DNA from: Gonium pectorale
Lineage: Eukaryota; Chlorophyta; Chlorophyceae; Chlamydomonadales; Volvocaceae
Assembly (NCBI GenBank): GCA_001584585.1
Contig: LSYV01000011.1
Location: forward strand, 292,793 to 356,792
Length of the DNA: 64,000 nt
Direction: 5' to 3'
Position numbers and translations under genes: made by a program
The notes under the pieces: model-generated
What the model saw: only the letters and a program-made list of their open reading frames with translations
Databases searched by the model: none
What the model was told of the DNA's origin: nothing
Shown: positions 22,941 to 33,300 of the stretch, piece by piece
How the letters are laid out: every line of letters starts with the position of its first letter
Position numbering within the stretch: position 1 is the first letter of the stretch

Positions 22941-24223
22941 TCGGGTTTCGAGTAATTATGCAGGAGTTGCAGGGCGACCGTGCAGGAAGACCGGAGCGGC
23001 TGCTAGGTCCGCTAGGCCCGCGCGGCGGCGCCCGCGGACTGACAGCAGCATTACCCGGTGACCGATGGGGTGGTGCGGCGGCTGAGGAGGGCGGCGGCTA
23101 TGATGCATTGCATTGTTGTGTTCTCCGTGCAAGTGATGCGATGACACACGCGGGGAAGGAGGGTCTCCCACCCGTTTGTTTGATTCGGCAATGGCTGGAT
23201 ACATGTGCTTGGAGGCTATACTGGGATGCGGGTGGCCCGAGGCAGGTGCGGCCCTCTCAGCGAGTGCAAGCACATTTCAGTCCTGCGTGCCCAAAGTACG
23301 AAAGGCGCTTTATAATCTTTTGAGACCTGCCGTAAGGTGCACACACTCGAACGTGTTGCGCAGAGAGGAAGTGGTGGCAGCATGTATGGTTCTTGCAATG
23401 CTCTTGGCGCTGAGGCGCTTGTCAGGGTGGGGTGCAGGCATGCGCAATGAGGCCAGAGGGTAAGCGCGTGTGGACCCGCGTTTGGAATGCATGGACGTGT
23501 CGATGTCGCGTTCCCACATACTGTCCTCGTCCAGCACTAACCGAGGCGGGGTTAGGGCAGGGCTTAGGTGGCCGTCTTCACGGAGGACTGGTCTCCTGCC
23601 CCACCGTTATAGCCCAGTATGAGGACCACAATACCCGATTGTCTAACACGCATCCCTGCCGCCCGGTTATTATGAAAACAATGAGCATTGAAGGCAATCC
23701 GTTGTGTTTTACAAGTGCATGGCTTTCGCCAGCCAGGCACGGTTCGCTCCGCACTACTGACCCGCGATGCCTTCCAGGCATCGACTCACGCCAGCTGCAG
23801 CAGGACTGTCATGCAGATTATGGGCCCGCCTAACATGCAACACATGTGCGGATGCATGGTGCCTCCGCAAGCAGCGCGGTTACATGCATGTGCCGACACA
23901 GGAGTGACCCTCGGGCCATGCGTTGGCCAACGGGGGTGTAGAGTTCACCGTTAACGGCGTGACTGCAGGCCTCTTATGCACATCAGCAGTAACATAGCTG
24001 ACGTCGATCGACTCCCGGTTAACAAAGCCTCTGCGCAAGGATGACGTGCACGAACCTCAGGCTGGCAACTGCCGCTAACCTTTCAACGCCGGAGGCCTCG
24101 GACTATACGAGGCCTCGCAGGCGCCCTTGTATTTTCGCACGGTAAGGGCACGTATCGTCTCGGGCGGCAAAGCAGCACAGCTTTGATAGTCAAACAGCAT
24201 TCTGAACCGAATTCAGCGCAAGG
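22941..24223. other. Intergenic region between members 1 and 2
   Basis: Should hold the 3' UTR of member 1 and the promoter of member 2. Small open frames on both strands have no recognisable content. No RNA gene or repeat seen. Confidence 0.45.
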
Positions 24224-25384
24224 ATGCGATGCGCTATACGGGCGCCTCCGCGCCTTTCAACATCAACTTTACAACCCATCCGCCCCTCGACACCACATTT
24301 GCAATCCATCCGGTTCCGCAACGCCAGCGGGCATGCTCGCCGCCTCGTCCTCACGACGGCTGAGGGGCCGTCGCTCTTTCGGGTCCCAATGAGGGCGCCT
24401 TACGATGGCAGAGGGGGCGTTACCGTCAACATGACCTGCTGCGAGGCCTTCGGGTGGAAAGGTCGCGACTTGAAGGGCCAGACGCTGCAGGCCCGCTTCG
24501 AGCTCGACAGCGGGACGATGCTCACCTGGAAGGAGGGGCCGGACGGCACGGAGCAGGTAAATGCTGCGACGCACCAGCCACGCACGAACAACTGCCGTGC
24601 TCTAGGCGCGGCGGGCTGTGTACAGGGAAAGTTTATACGGTGCATGCATTCGCAAGGACGCTTACTGGGGGCGCACCCACGTGCTTATGCTCGTTGCTGC
24701 ACTCAGCAGCTCTTTAGTGTTTCACCCTCCCCACGACGACGCCGGCCTTCTGCGTTCCGTCCTCTTCTGCCCGCCAACTCCCCCTCACGCTCCCCTTCCC
24801 TCCCCAATTGGTCACACACACAGAGCACCCTGCTGTCCACCATTAGTGACTACACCGAGCCCAACGGCAGCCGCCACGTGCTGCTGACTGGCCTTCCGAG
24901 GGACCTGCGCGCGGAGCTCAGCGGCCGGTATAAGCTCGGCTTCAAGGGCGACCCCAAGCCTGACCTGTCAGGCATCATCACCGTGGTCTACTCAGCCTCC
25001 AAGGTCATCAACGCCAACGGCTGCGGGGAGCACCAGGCATCTGCCCCCGCCGCCACGGTCAGCGATGCTGGAGGGCTGGGCTCTGGGGTGGAGCTGCTGA
25101 CGGGGGCGGCAGCAACCTCGGAGTGGGCCTCGGCCGGCCGCAAGCGACGGGGTGGCCGGCGGCAGCGCATCGGCACCCAGTCCATCGGTGTCGAGGCGGA
25201 TGGCCCCAAACCGCAAAGCTGGAGCTCCCAGGCCGTCCTGGTGGAGGAGCTGACGGAGGCCGCTACAGAAGTGCTGGCGGTGTTGACGCGGGTCGACCCC
25301 TGCGACGACGACCTGGCGGTGCTGGTGCGCTGCCTGCGCGACCTGAACTCTGCACGGCGGGTCCTCCAATCGCTGGAGAAGTAG
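24224..25384 (+). CDS. Unrecognised tandem family, member 2
   Basis: Two exons: 24224-24556 and 24824-25384 (stop), about 297 aa. Exon 1 carries SLFRVPMRAPYDGRGGVTVN and LKGQTLQARFELDSGTMLTW. Exon 2 carries NGSRHVLLTGLPRDLRAELS, then KLGFKGDPKPDLSGIITVVY, a short linker and a helical tail (LVEELTEAATEVLAVLTRV, DDDLAVLVRCLRDLNSA). The 267-base intron is a multiple of three and has no in-frame stop, so a read-through product of 386 aa is also possible. The first half (VP, strand, LKGQ, ARFEL) lines up well with the third module of the SET proteins (IPAHF, DLEANRRTM, VRLE), which is the main clue to a shared fold. Function unknown. The start is the first ATG of the open frame. Confidence 0.62.
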   Translation: MRCAIRAPPRLSTSTLQPIRPSTPHLQSIRFRNASGHARRLVLTTAEGPSLFRVPMRAPYDGRGGVTVNMTCCEAFGWKGRDLKGQTLQARFELDSGTMLTWKEGPDGTEQVNAATHQPRTNNCRALGAAGCVQGKFIRCMHSQGRLLGAHPRAYARCCTQQLFSVSPSPRRRRPSAFRPLLPANSPSRSPSLPNWSHTQSTLLSTISDYTEPNGSRHVLLTGLPRDLRAELSGRYKLGFKGDPKPDLSGIITVVYSASKVINANGCGEHQASAPAATVSDAGGLGSGVELLTGAAATSEWASAGRKRRGGRRQRIGTQSIGVEADGPKPQSWSSQAVLVEELTEAATEVLAVLTRVDPCDDDLAVLVRCLRDLNSARRVLQSLEK

Positions 25385-26726
25385 GAAGCAGACAGGGCCG
25401 GACTAGAGCAACAATCCGTGGGAAACATGGCCAATCAACCTTGTCTTTTATTTTCTGCTTACTTATGGCGCAGGTCGGCGCGTTCGTTACTTGCCTGCGT
25501 ACCGTCAATATCCCGTACTCCGTTAGGTGTCCATTCAACTTCAGTGCAAAGCAGAGAATCCTTGACTATCGGTGCTGTTTTCTGAGGGATACAATGAGCT
25601 CATGATTGAGATATATGAATTCATGACATGAGTTTTTAAAGACTTGACTTTCGTCTGACGATAGTGTCCGGCTGAAGATTGGATGTCATGTTCTGTGTCG
25701 CCGTTGGCGTACATGTTGTCCCCACGAGCTTACGGCTGCTGGTTGGCAAACTCCATACCCAACCAACTACTGGAGTCTATCGTTATCATGGGTGCAGTCA
25801 GGCCTTACCAGTCGTCAATTTGGAGATTGGAGGGCTGGAGAGGATGGCGGGGTATGAGGGGATGCGAGTGGTGGAACACGAAGGGATGCAAGTGCATTTC
25901 AGCGCATTCAGGCCGTAAATGACTTCCGGATGGAAGTCACCTGCATTGTCATTATGCAAAGCATTGTCTGTGCGCCGACCCTGGGGTGGGCGAGTTCTAT
26001 CTCGCATGTGTGGTGCCTGCCCAGCCATTATCCCACAGCTGAAACCCTAACAGCATGCACGGTGCAAGGTGGGCTGGGTGAGAAGGCGTCCGCATTGGAG
26101 TAGTGGAGCGCTACGCCCACACGCGCGCCTGCGTGGATAGCGCATGGATTTGGCTACATGCGCCCGGCAACACGTCGCTGTACGCCGTGCACCCACCATA
26201 CTGCTGGCAGCCAAGATGAGAGCAGACAAAAGCACGTGGGAACAGGCGCCCGGCATCGTGTGGGCATCGCACGTGTGCATGCCGCACAGTGCTCGAAACT
26301 CTATCCATCTCTCATTCGCGACGAGCTTGTCTGCCAGCACGGGTGCACTTTGCCGTGGCACACTTGAGATCTCTCGCTGCCTGAAAGCTGGGTGACTGCA
26401 CATGCTGTCCTCACATTGAGGGGGCGGGGCAAAGTGTGCGCGGCGGTCGAGGCGGGTTCTTATTCCGACCCGCGGGTCGACAACTTGAACGCCTCGTAAG
26501 AAGTCGAGCAAAAACTTGGCCCACACAAGCAAGTGCAGCGCACAAGCCTGATTGTTTCGACGGCTTGGAAACGCTGTCACTAGGCGTACGAGGATAAGAT
26601 AATTCGAGACCCTCGATGCACCCGAGGTAACAATCAACTGTCACGCGGACCGTGCGCGGATCCTTCATAGCTCAAAAACGGCCTTAGCCTGCGCAAACTG
26701 TGCCAAGGCCGCAACCGATAACACAG
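25385..26726. other. Intergenic region between members 2 and 3
   Basis: Contains the 3' UTR of member 2 and the presumed promoter of member 3. The 25.4-25.8 kb part is AT-richer. No coding or RNA signal recognised. Confidence 0.45.
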
Positions 26727-28541
26727 ATGACACTCAGCAGCCTGCACAGAGCGCATCCAGTCGGGCCTGCCTGGAAACGCGCATCGCTCTTGCGCGAGGC
26801 GTTTAAAGATGGCCGGGCCAGGCTGATCGTCCCCAAATGGGGGATCTCGCGGGCCAGCGTGTGCAAGATTGTCATCCAGCCTCGGGCGCAGAAGGTACGC
26901 GGCCTTTTCGCGCCTCGTGCATCGCTCTGCCGCTGCCTTTCTGTAACCTAATCTCATGTAAAGCGGTGGCGCCCCTGCCTAATGGCACAGTGCAATAGTT
27001 GTGTTTCTGGCTCATTCTGGCATACGTTAGCGAACGTCTGAGCCGCCTTCCCCTGAACCCTACGCTCAAACCGTCAGGGCGAGCGCTCGAGGCAGTCAGG
27101 CGATGGTGGAAAGTTGGTGACGCGAAAGATGACGGGGACGCTTTACACTGGCAAGACGTCGGTCATCACCCTGACGGCCCGCTTCCGGGATGGCTGGTGG
27201 ATATTCAGCGTGCCCGGCTCCCTGAACGGCCGGTTCATGAAGCTGCGGGTGAAGCTCGATGGCAGGGTCCTCACCTGGACCGACACCAAGGACGATAGTC
27301 AACAGGTATGTCATCACCGCGGGTCACTTGAGTGCCAGCGTGCGTATAGTATACCGGCCGTCGCAGCCATCGCACATGCAGTTCGGCATGGGCTGCGACA
27401 GCAGGCAGGGCGGGGGCAGAGAAATGAAGACGTTCCGTAGCAATCCCCATACATGCGTTTGCTAGATAGCTCATGCGGGTACGGCGACTGGGTATGAAGT
27501 CCTCCACGCGCGCTTCGGGGGCACTATGGTTGTTGCTCTATCTACCCCAACAGTTTAACACGCTGCGTGCGTTCTTGTTTCCGTTCGCTCGCCCGTTGCG
27601 CCCGTTGCATTTACCCCGACTTCCCCTCACGCTGAGTGCTTATCCTAGACAAGACGACATGCTTGCAGAATGCACCACTCGCCCGTGCACATCTTTCTAT
27701 TTCGCTGGAGGCTGGGCGGCAGATGCGTAGCAGCATGGATGCATGTGTACGGCCATGCGCTTCTTCAATATAGCGCCTGCTGTGGCTGCTGATGAGCAGC
27801 GTGCTACTGAAGGTTGCGCTGCACATGCACGAACTTCTTATCTACTGTTGCACGCCCGCCGCAACGCAGGACGTATGCGTCGTACGCCTTCTGGACAACG
27901 TGGAGAAGACCGGCAAGTCTGCTGGGACCCGACACACCGTGCTCACCGGTGTGCCGCGTGAGCTGCGCAAGCAGATCATCGGAGCCTTCCAGCTGGGCTT
28001 CGTCGGCGACCCCAACCAAGGCGACGGCGTCATTACCCTCATCACCTCCTCGGCGCCGCTGCCGGTCCTCGCACCGGGTGACCCCGAGCCCGCGTTCGAT
28101 GACGACCTCCCGCCGCCGTCCGCCGCCTCCGCCTCCGCCTCCGCCTCCGCCTCGGCCGCCAGGCCCACCAGCGGCGCGCAGCCCACGTCCTCTTCGGCGC
28201 CCGTCGGCAGCGGCAACCCCTCCGCCAAGGCTCGCCCCGGGCGCCCCCGCAGCACCCGGGCCTCTGCCGCGTCCAGCTCGTCGTGCCCCTCCCCGGCGGT
28301 GGTGAGCGAGCCGCAGAGCACCAACCTGTCCCCGCCAATCAAACCGAATGAGATGGACCTCTGGCGGGCGGCGGTGATGACCAGCGGCCAGCTGCTGCTG
28401 GCGCTGCTGACGGCATGGGGCCCTGCGGCCGCCGGCGGTGCCGGAAGCAGCGACGCGCGCAGCAGGGAGGCGGCACTGGCGCGCTGCTTCACCAACCTAA
28501 GGTCCGCCAAGGTCGAGCTGGAGGACCGCCCCGGGGCGTAG
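26727..28541 (+). CDS. Unrecognised tandem family, member 3
   Basis: Three exons close in frame: 26727-26894, 27096-27305, 27870-28541 (stop), about 349 aa. Exon 1 has ARLIVPKWGISRASVCKIVI, which could be the opening strand of the module. Exon 2 has DGWWIFSVPGSLNGRFMKLR and VKLDGRVLTW. Exon 3 has AGTRHTVLTGVPRELRKQII, then FQLGFVGDPNQGDGVITLI, a Ser/Ala linker made by a GCCTCC hexanucleotide repeat, a basic Pro-rich stretch and the helical tail (LLLALLTAWG, EAALARCFTNLRSA). It is the best-resolved member and the one with an extra 5' exon; members 1 and 2 may lack that exon or have it unrecognised. Function unknown. The local context is a head-to-tail array of three diverged copies. Confidence 0.65.
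28122..28155 (+). repeat. GCCTCC hexanucleotide repeat in member 3
   Basis: About five and a half units of GCCTCC encode alternating Ala and Ser in the linker between the conserved module and the helical tail. It is a probable length-polymorphic site. Confidence 0.8.
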
Positions 28542-30333
28542 CCGGCCAGTGCGCATCGCGGCCGTCTTCGCGTGCACAACGACCTGACTTGCATGGTCGG
28601 CTGCGAGCACGCGTGTCGCTATCGACTGCATGGGCACGGTTAGCAGCTGCTTTCGTCTGCGCCCCCACGGCAAGGCATACTGTCTTTGAGCCCGCACATG
28701 AAGCATCCATCGCGCCTGCATGCAGTTGAGCAGCGGTGACGTGCGCAATATCTGGGAGCACTGCTGCGGTTGCGCCTTATTAGGGAGCAAGTACTTTCCT
28801 GACTGTTGCCGGGGTGTGCCCTCGCGTGCACGGTTAGTTGAGGGGGCCTGCGTCGGCTGTAGATCTTGTCTGTTGGCGTGATGGGGCTCGCAGAACAAGC
28901 TAGTGAGTTGCAATTACAGTACGTAATCTTCGGGTGGATGGTTCCAAAATGGCGTGATTAACGGGTCCTGTGTGCATGGCCCAGGTTTTATTATATGAAG
29001 GTTGTTTCAAGGCAGGCCTGGTAGGAGCTGTAGGTATGACGAGCGGGTCGTAAGGAATCGATGGGCGGGGTCTCTGCTGGGTATGGCTGGAGTGGAAGGC
29101 AAGCACGGATTCCTCTGTCGGACAAATACAGTGCTGTACTCTAGCTCTAGCTCAAGGCGCTCGCTCGGTGCAAGGGTGATTGGCCGTTGTTCAGTGCGTG
29201 GGGCGGTGCCCATCCTTGCAATGGAGAGCTTGGAGCCATCTATCATACGTATTGTAGGTATAGCCGTGTACGCAATGGTGTTTCGGTGTGGGAGCGCGGC
29301 ATCCAACCTTGCCGGCGGGCCGGTGCTGGAGCCCAGACACAATCGAGTGGGACTTGGGTGTGGGTTCTTTTGCCTGCTGGATACACGTGAGTGCGTGGTG
29401 TATCCTTACCTTGAGTGCGTAAGCGGCCCCACAAGTGAACTGGTGCGTGGGCCGCGTGGGAGCACGCTAGTGTAAACGGCATTGGCTTGCTTGCCTGCCC
29501 AACTCCTGACCAACGTTTTGGTCATGCACTGGACATGCTCACAACGTATGTCGGATTCAAAGAAGGGGTTGGCCTGCAGTGTTTGACGGTATGTCATCAG
29601 GAACCAGAGCGGCGGAGAGGGGACCGTTGGGGGTAGCTGGGTTTGGCACGGCGGACCCAACCGAAAATGTAACCGCCGTGTGGACACACGACTAACGAGC
29701 CTGATTGATTGCCTGTTAATTCGTTACATCCTTCCCAGCAATCGAGCCTTCACGCCGTGACTCCGAGCAGACAGTTATGCGTCATACATACGTCAGATGC
29801 CGACAGCTGAGATGAAAACGACTGTCAAATCTCAGGCAAACAATAGCTCTCAAAATTGCACAAACGGAGCCTTGGCCAACATTCGCTTTTCACCCGTCAA
29901 GTAACACAGTCGCTTTGGACTGGAGTATGTTTGCTGATTGATGGAGCTCTTGCTGGCACGCTTGCTTGACCAGGGCATCCGCCTTGAGGCAACGCGAGCG
30001 GGCGCGACTACGCGACACGCCATATGGGCGATCGCTTGCTCCAGAGAGCCCGAGCAAAGCAAGTTTGTGGACCAGTCTGTAAGTTTGAATGGAAGGAAAG
30101 GCATGTCAAGGCTTACGGGCGTTGTTCGGCGGGTGGAACCGATGTCGGTGATGGGGAAAGACCGGCCGACGCCAACCCCGACGCCAATCCCCATTCCGCA
30201 CCAGTCCATCGTTGCTCTGGGCGGTAATTCCCCAACACATGGGGTCAAGAAGTATCGATGCGTATTGTAGCACCATGATACCCCCCGAGAACCCTGTCTT
30301 GGCGCTCCCTCCGTCCGTTCATCCCTTCAAGCC
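28542..30333. other. Intergenic region upstream of the nuclease-helicase gene
   Basis: 1.8 kb between two plus-strand genes. It carries a TGTAA at about 29666, too far from member 3 to assign with trust. Reading frames on both strands show no recognisable protein. The promoter of the following gene is presumably here. Confidence 0.45.
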
Positions 30334-33300
30334 ATGCGCTCGGCGGCGGCGGCGCCTTCCCGTCGCCGCCTGCTGTCTGCAAGCACCGCGCTGGGCCGAG
30401 AGGCGCTGGCACCGGGACGTGTTCTACAAGTACACGTGATTGGCGTTGAACGTGTGCGCGTGGCGGCTGTGCCGAGATCTTCCGCGCCGGAAAGGAGCGC
30501 GGATCCCGCCATTTCCACCACCGTCATCGCCGACTTCACCGACCGTAAATGCCGTCGTGCATTGGCTGTGGAGTTAGTCGAGCGGGTAGGGTCTTGCTGA
30601 CTAGGTATACCTTTGCTGCCTTGGGAGGCGTCGTACGGCGGCGGCGGTGCAGGCGCGGTAACTAAATGACATCGATGCGCATACAGGGGCCCGGTGGTGT
30701 AGTGCACACACGTTTCTAGTTCTTGTTTCAAGATCAGCGCCAGGGGGGCGCGCCACGCGGCACGCGCCACCAAGGGCCCTCACCGTAGGCAAGCTCGGCT
30801 GCACCCGGTCGTGTCCCCGATGTCCGCGCAGGTGGACCCCCGTCCCTCCAATGAGAAGTTGAGTCCCAGCTTGAGCGATCCCTTTCCTCGCTACCGAGAT
30901 GAGCCCAGCAACGTGCGCAAGAATGCGGCGAAAGAGCGCGAGCTCGACTGCAAGGTGGGGCGGGACGGGGGCTCGGGGGGTTCAGGCGGCTGGCGGCGAG
31001 CACACGTCGCCGGGCGGCGGCAAATACGAGGAATGGCGACGGGGCATTGAGATGTCGTGCAGACTGGGGGGCTACGGTGTGCAGGGAGAACGCTGAAGTC
31101 TAGCCATGGGCGGCGCCGCGCGCGCTGGTGGCCGCCGGGTGGGCGGGGAACGTTAGCGAGATGTGGGGTGGTGAAGCCGGATCACTCGGGGCTCCGAATG
31201 AGCCAAGCATCTGCGCAGGTTATGCAGAGCTTGACAGTCGCCAGCTCACGCTGCTGCCCATGCATCTTTCAGGAAAGGTCCATGCCTTTTCTGCTTCGGA
31301 GCCATCTCAACGTGTGGACGTCCATATGCCATGCCAATCCCGTCAGGCGGACTTGGACGCGGAGGGATTCATCGACTTGGCGCCATGGGACAACGAGCGC
31401 GGGCCGGGCGATTCAGGGAACGGCGGCGGCGGCAAGGGCAGCAGCGGCGGTGTGGATGTCCTGCTGGAGGATGCGCTGAGGCGGATGATGCGGCAGCCGC
31501 GGGGTGAGGCGTGACGGCGGGGACTGCAATGCCCCGGATGCAGCCGGAAGCTGGGCGGCTGCCTGCACTAACAAATGGTTGCACTATAGAAACGTAGAAC
31601 TCGCTCGTCGGGTCGCCATGTCCCTGCTGTCCGGTTCGCACCAAGGGCCTGCTGGCCACGCGACGCACACGTGCTTCAGGCCTCGGTGCTGAAAATGGTC
31701 TTGTACACACTAGAGTCGCCTGCTTACATTCCCTGCACACTATCTGCTTCGCGGGATGCGAAGTAAGTCTCCCTCAACCACCCAAACCATAACAGCCGCC
31801 GTACGCGTGCCCTCTCGACCTTACCCTCCTCCCCGCCGCCGTTGCACCCAGGCCAGCGCGCGTACGTCCGCCAGGTGACCCTGGCCGGGCAGCAGGACGG
31901 CGTCACGGTCAGCGGCATCATTGACTTCCTGCTGCTCTTGTGGGACCGCCTGGGCGCACCGAGGCTGCGGGTGGTGGAGTGCAAGGTGAGCGCCAGCCCA
32001 TGTCTAGTTGGTATTCATGCATGCGGGCAGGAGGGAGTGGACCGATCAACGGGCAGCCCGTGCTGCCGGGCGCTTGCTGGGAAAGCTCACTCCGGCCGGG
32101 GAGCCCGCATCAGGCCGGTCGCTGAGTGCTTGCTCCCCCCCGTCGCGCACAACACCTTCGGCCTCGCAGGACAGCAGTGCCCAGAAGACCAGCCACGTAG
32201 TCCAGGCGGCTCTGTACGCACTCATGCTGCGAGAGCTACTGCGCAGGCGCGGCGGGAGTGGCTGCCAGCACAGCGGCGGCGGTGTCGACGGTGGCGCGGA
32301 AGGCCTCAGCAAGATTGCCTCCAGCGGCAGCAGTGGCAGCATCACCATCATCGGCAGCAGCGGCAGCGGCAGTGGAGGCGAGCAAGGGGCGGGTGCGGGG
32401 GGGACGGACGATGCGAGCCCAGGCCCCGGCGAGTGGAGCCTGTCTGAGCTGGCTGGCGGCGAGGCGGTGGAGGCGGTGGTGGTGCGGGACAGCGAAGACG
32501 GCCGGCCTGAGCACCCGCTACGGGTGCCGCTGCTGGATTTGGAGGTTTGTAATTTCTTGATGGGAAAGGGACGTCAGTGAGATGTGGCTTGGCGTAATAG
32601 AATGGTTACCGATGGGTTGGTGTCGCAGGGCAGGTGCGCGCCAGTATAGCTTCAGTATCCACATGGGCAGAAGTGTCCTACTGGGCATACGGCAGCACAA
32701 CCGTCCCACGCTCACAATGTGTGGCCCCGATCACGCTCCGTTGTAATTCACGCCGCCATCCCCTTCCCGCGGTTGGTCCGCCGCCGCAGAAGCTGTACGA
32801 CGAGGTGCACATCCAACTGGGGCAGGTAGGCCAGCTGCAGCTGGACGCGATGGACGCAACGCACGCGCAGCACGGCTCCACGGAGGCGGTGCTGTCGCTG
32901 GTGCGCCGCCAGCCCTACGACTTCAGTGAGTGCAGCCGCGGGCCTGGTCGAGCTTGGTACGGGGCACTCAGCTGAGGCGGTTCGGGCCGGGGACGCGCAA
33001 CACGGGGGGGGGGGAGGTCGGGCGGCGAGGTGCACCACCGTACAAGTGCTGGAAAGTGTGGAGGCATGGGCACTTCGGTCCTCTCCAGCGTATCTGCAAA
33101 CCGCATTACCGTGGCGCTGGGCTGTCGTGTCCCCATGGTCCCGTCCCCAGCGCCGGGGCCCGCACGCCTTGCCCGCATCCCATTTCTCCGCCCTTGCTTG
33201 CCCCCCGCCCCAGGCGCGAAGTGCGCCTCCTGCATGCGCCGCGCGCACTGCTTCGCCGACTCCATCGCCCGCAGCGCACTGGAGCTCCTGGGTCTGGACG

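Noticed and set aside
23000..24200. Possible tRNA or small RNA genes in the spacer
   Set aside because: No cloverleaf, A/B box pair or T-rich terminator could be made out by eye.
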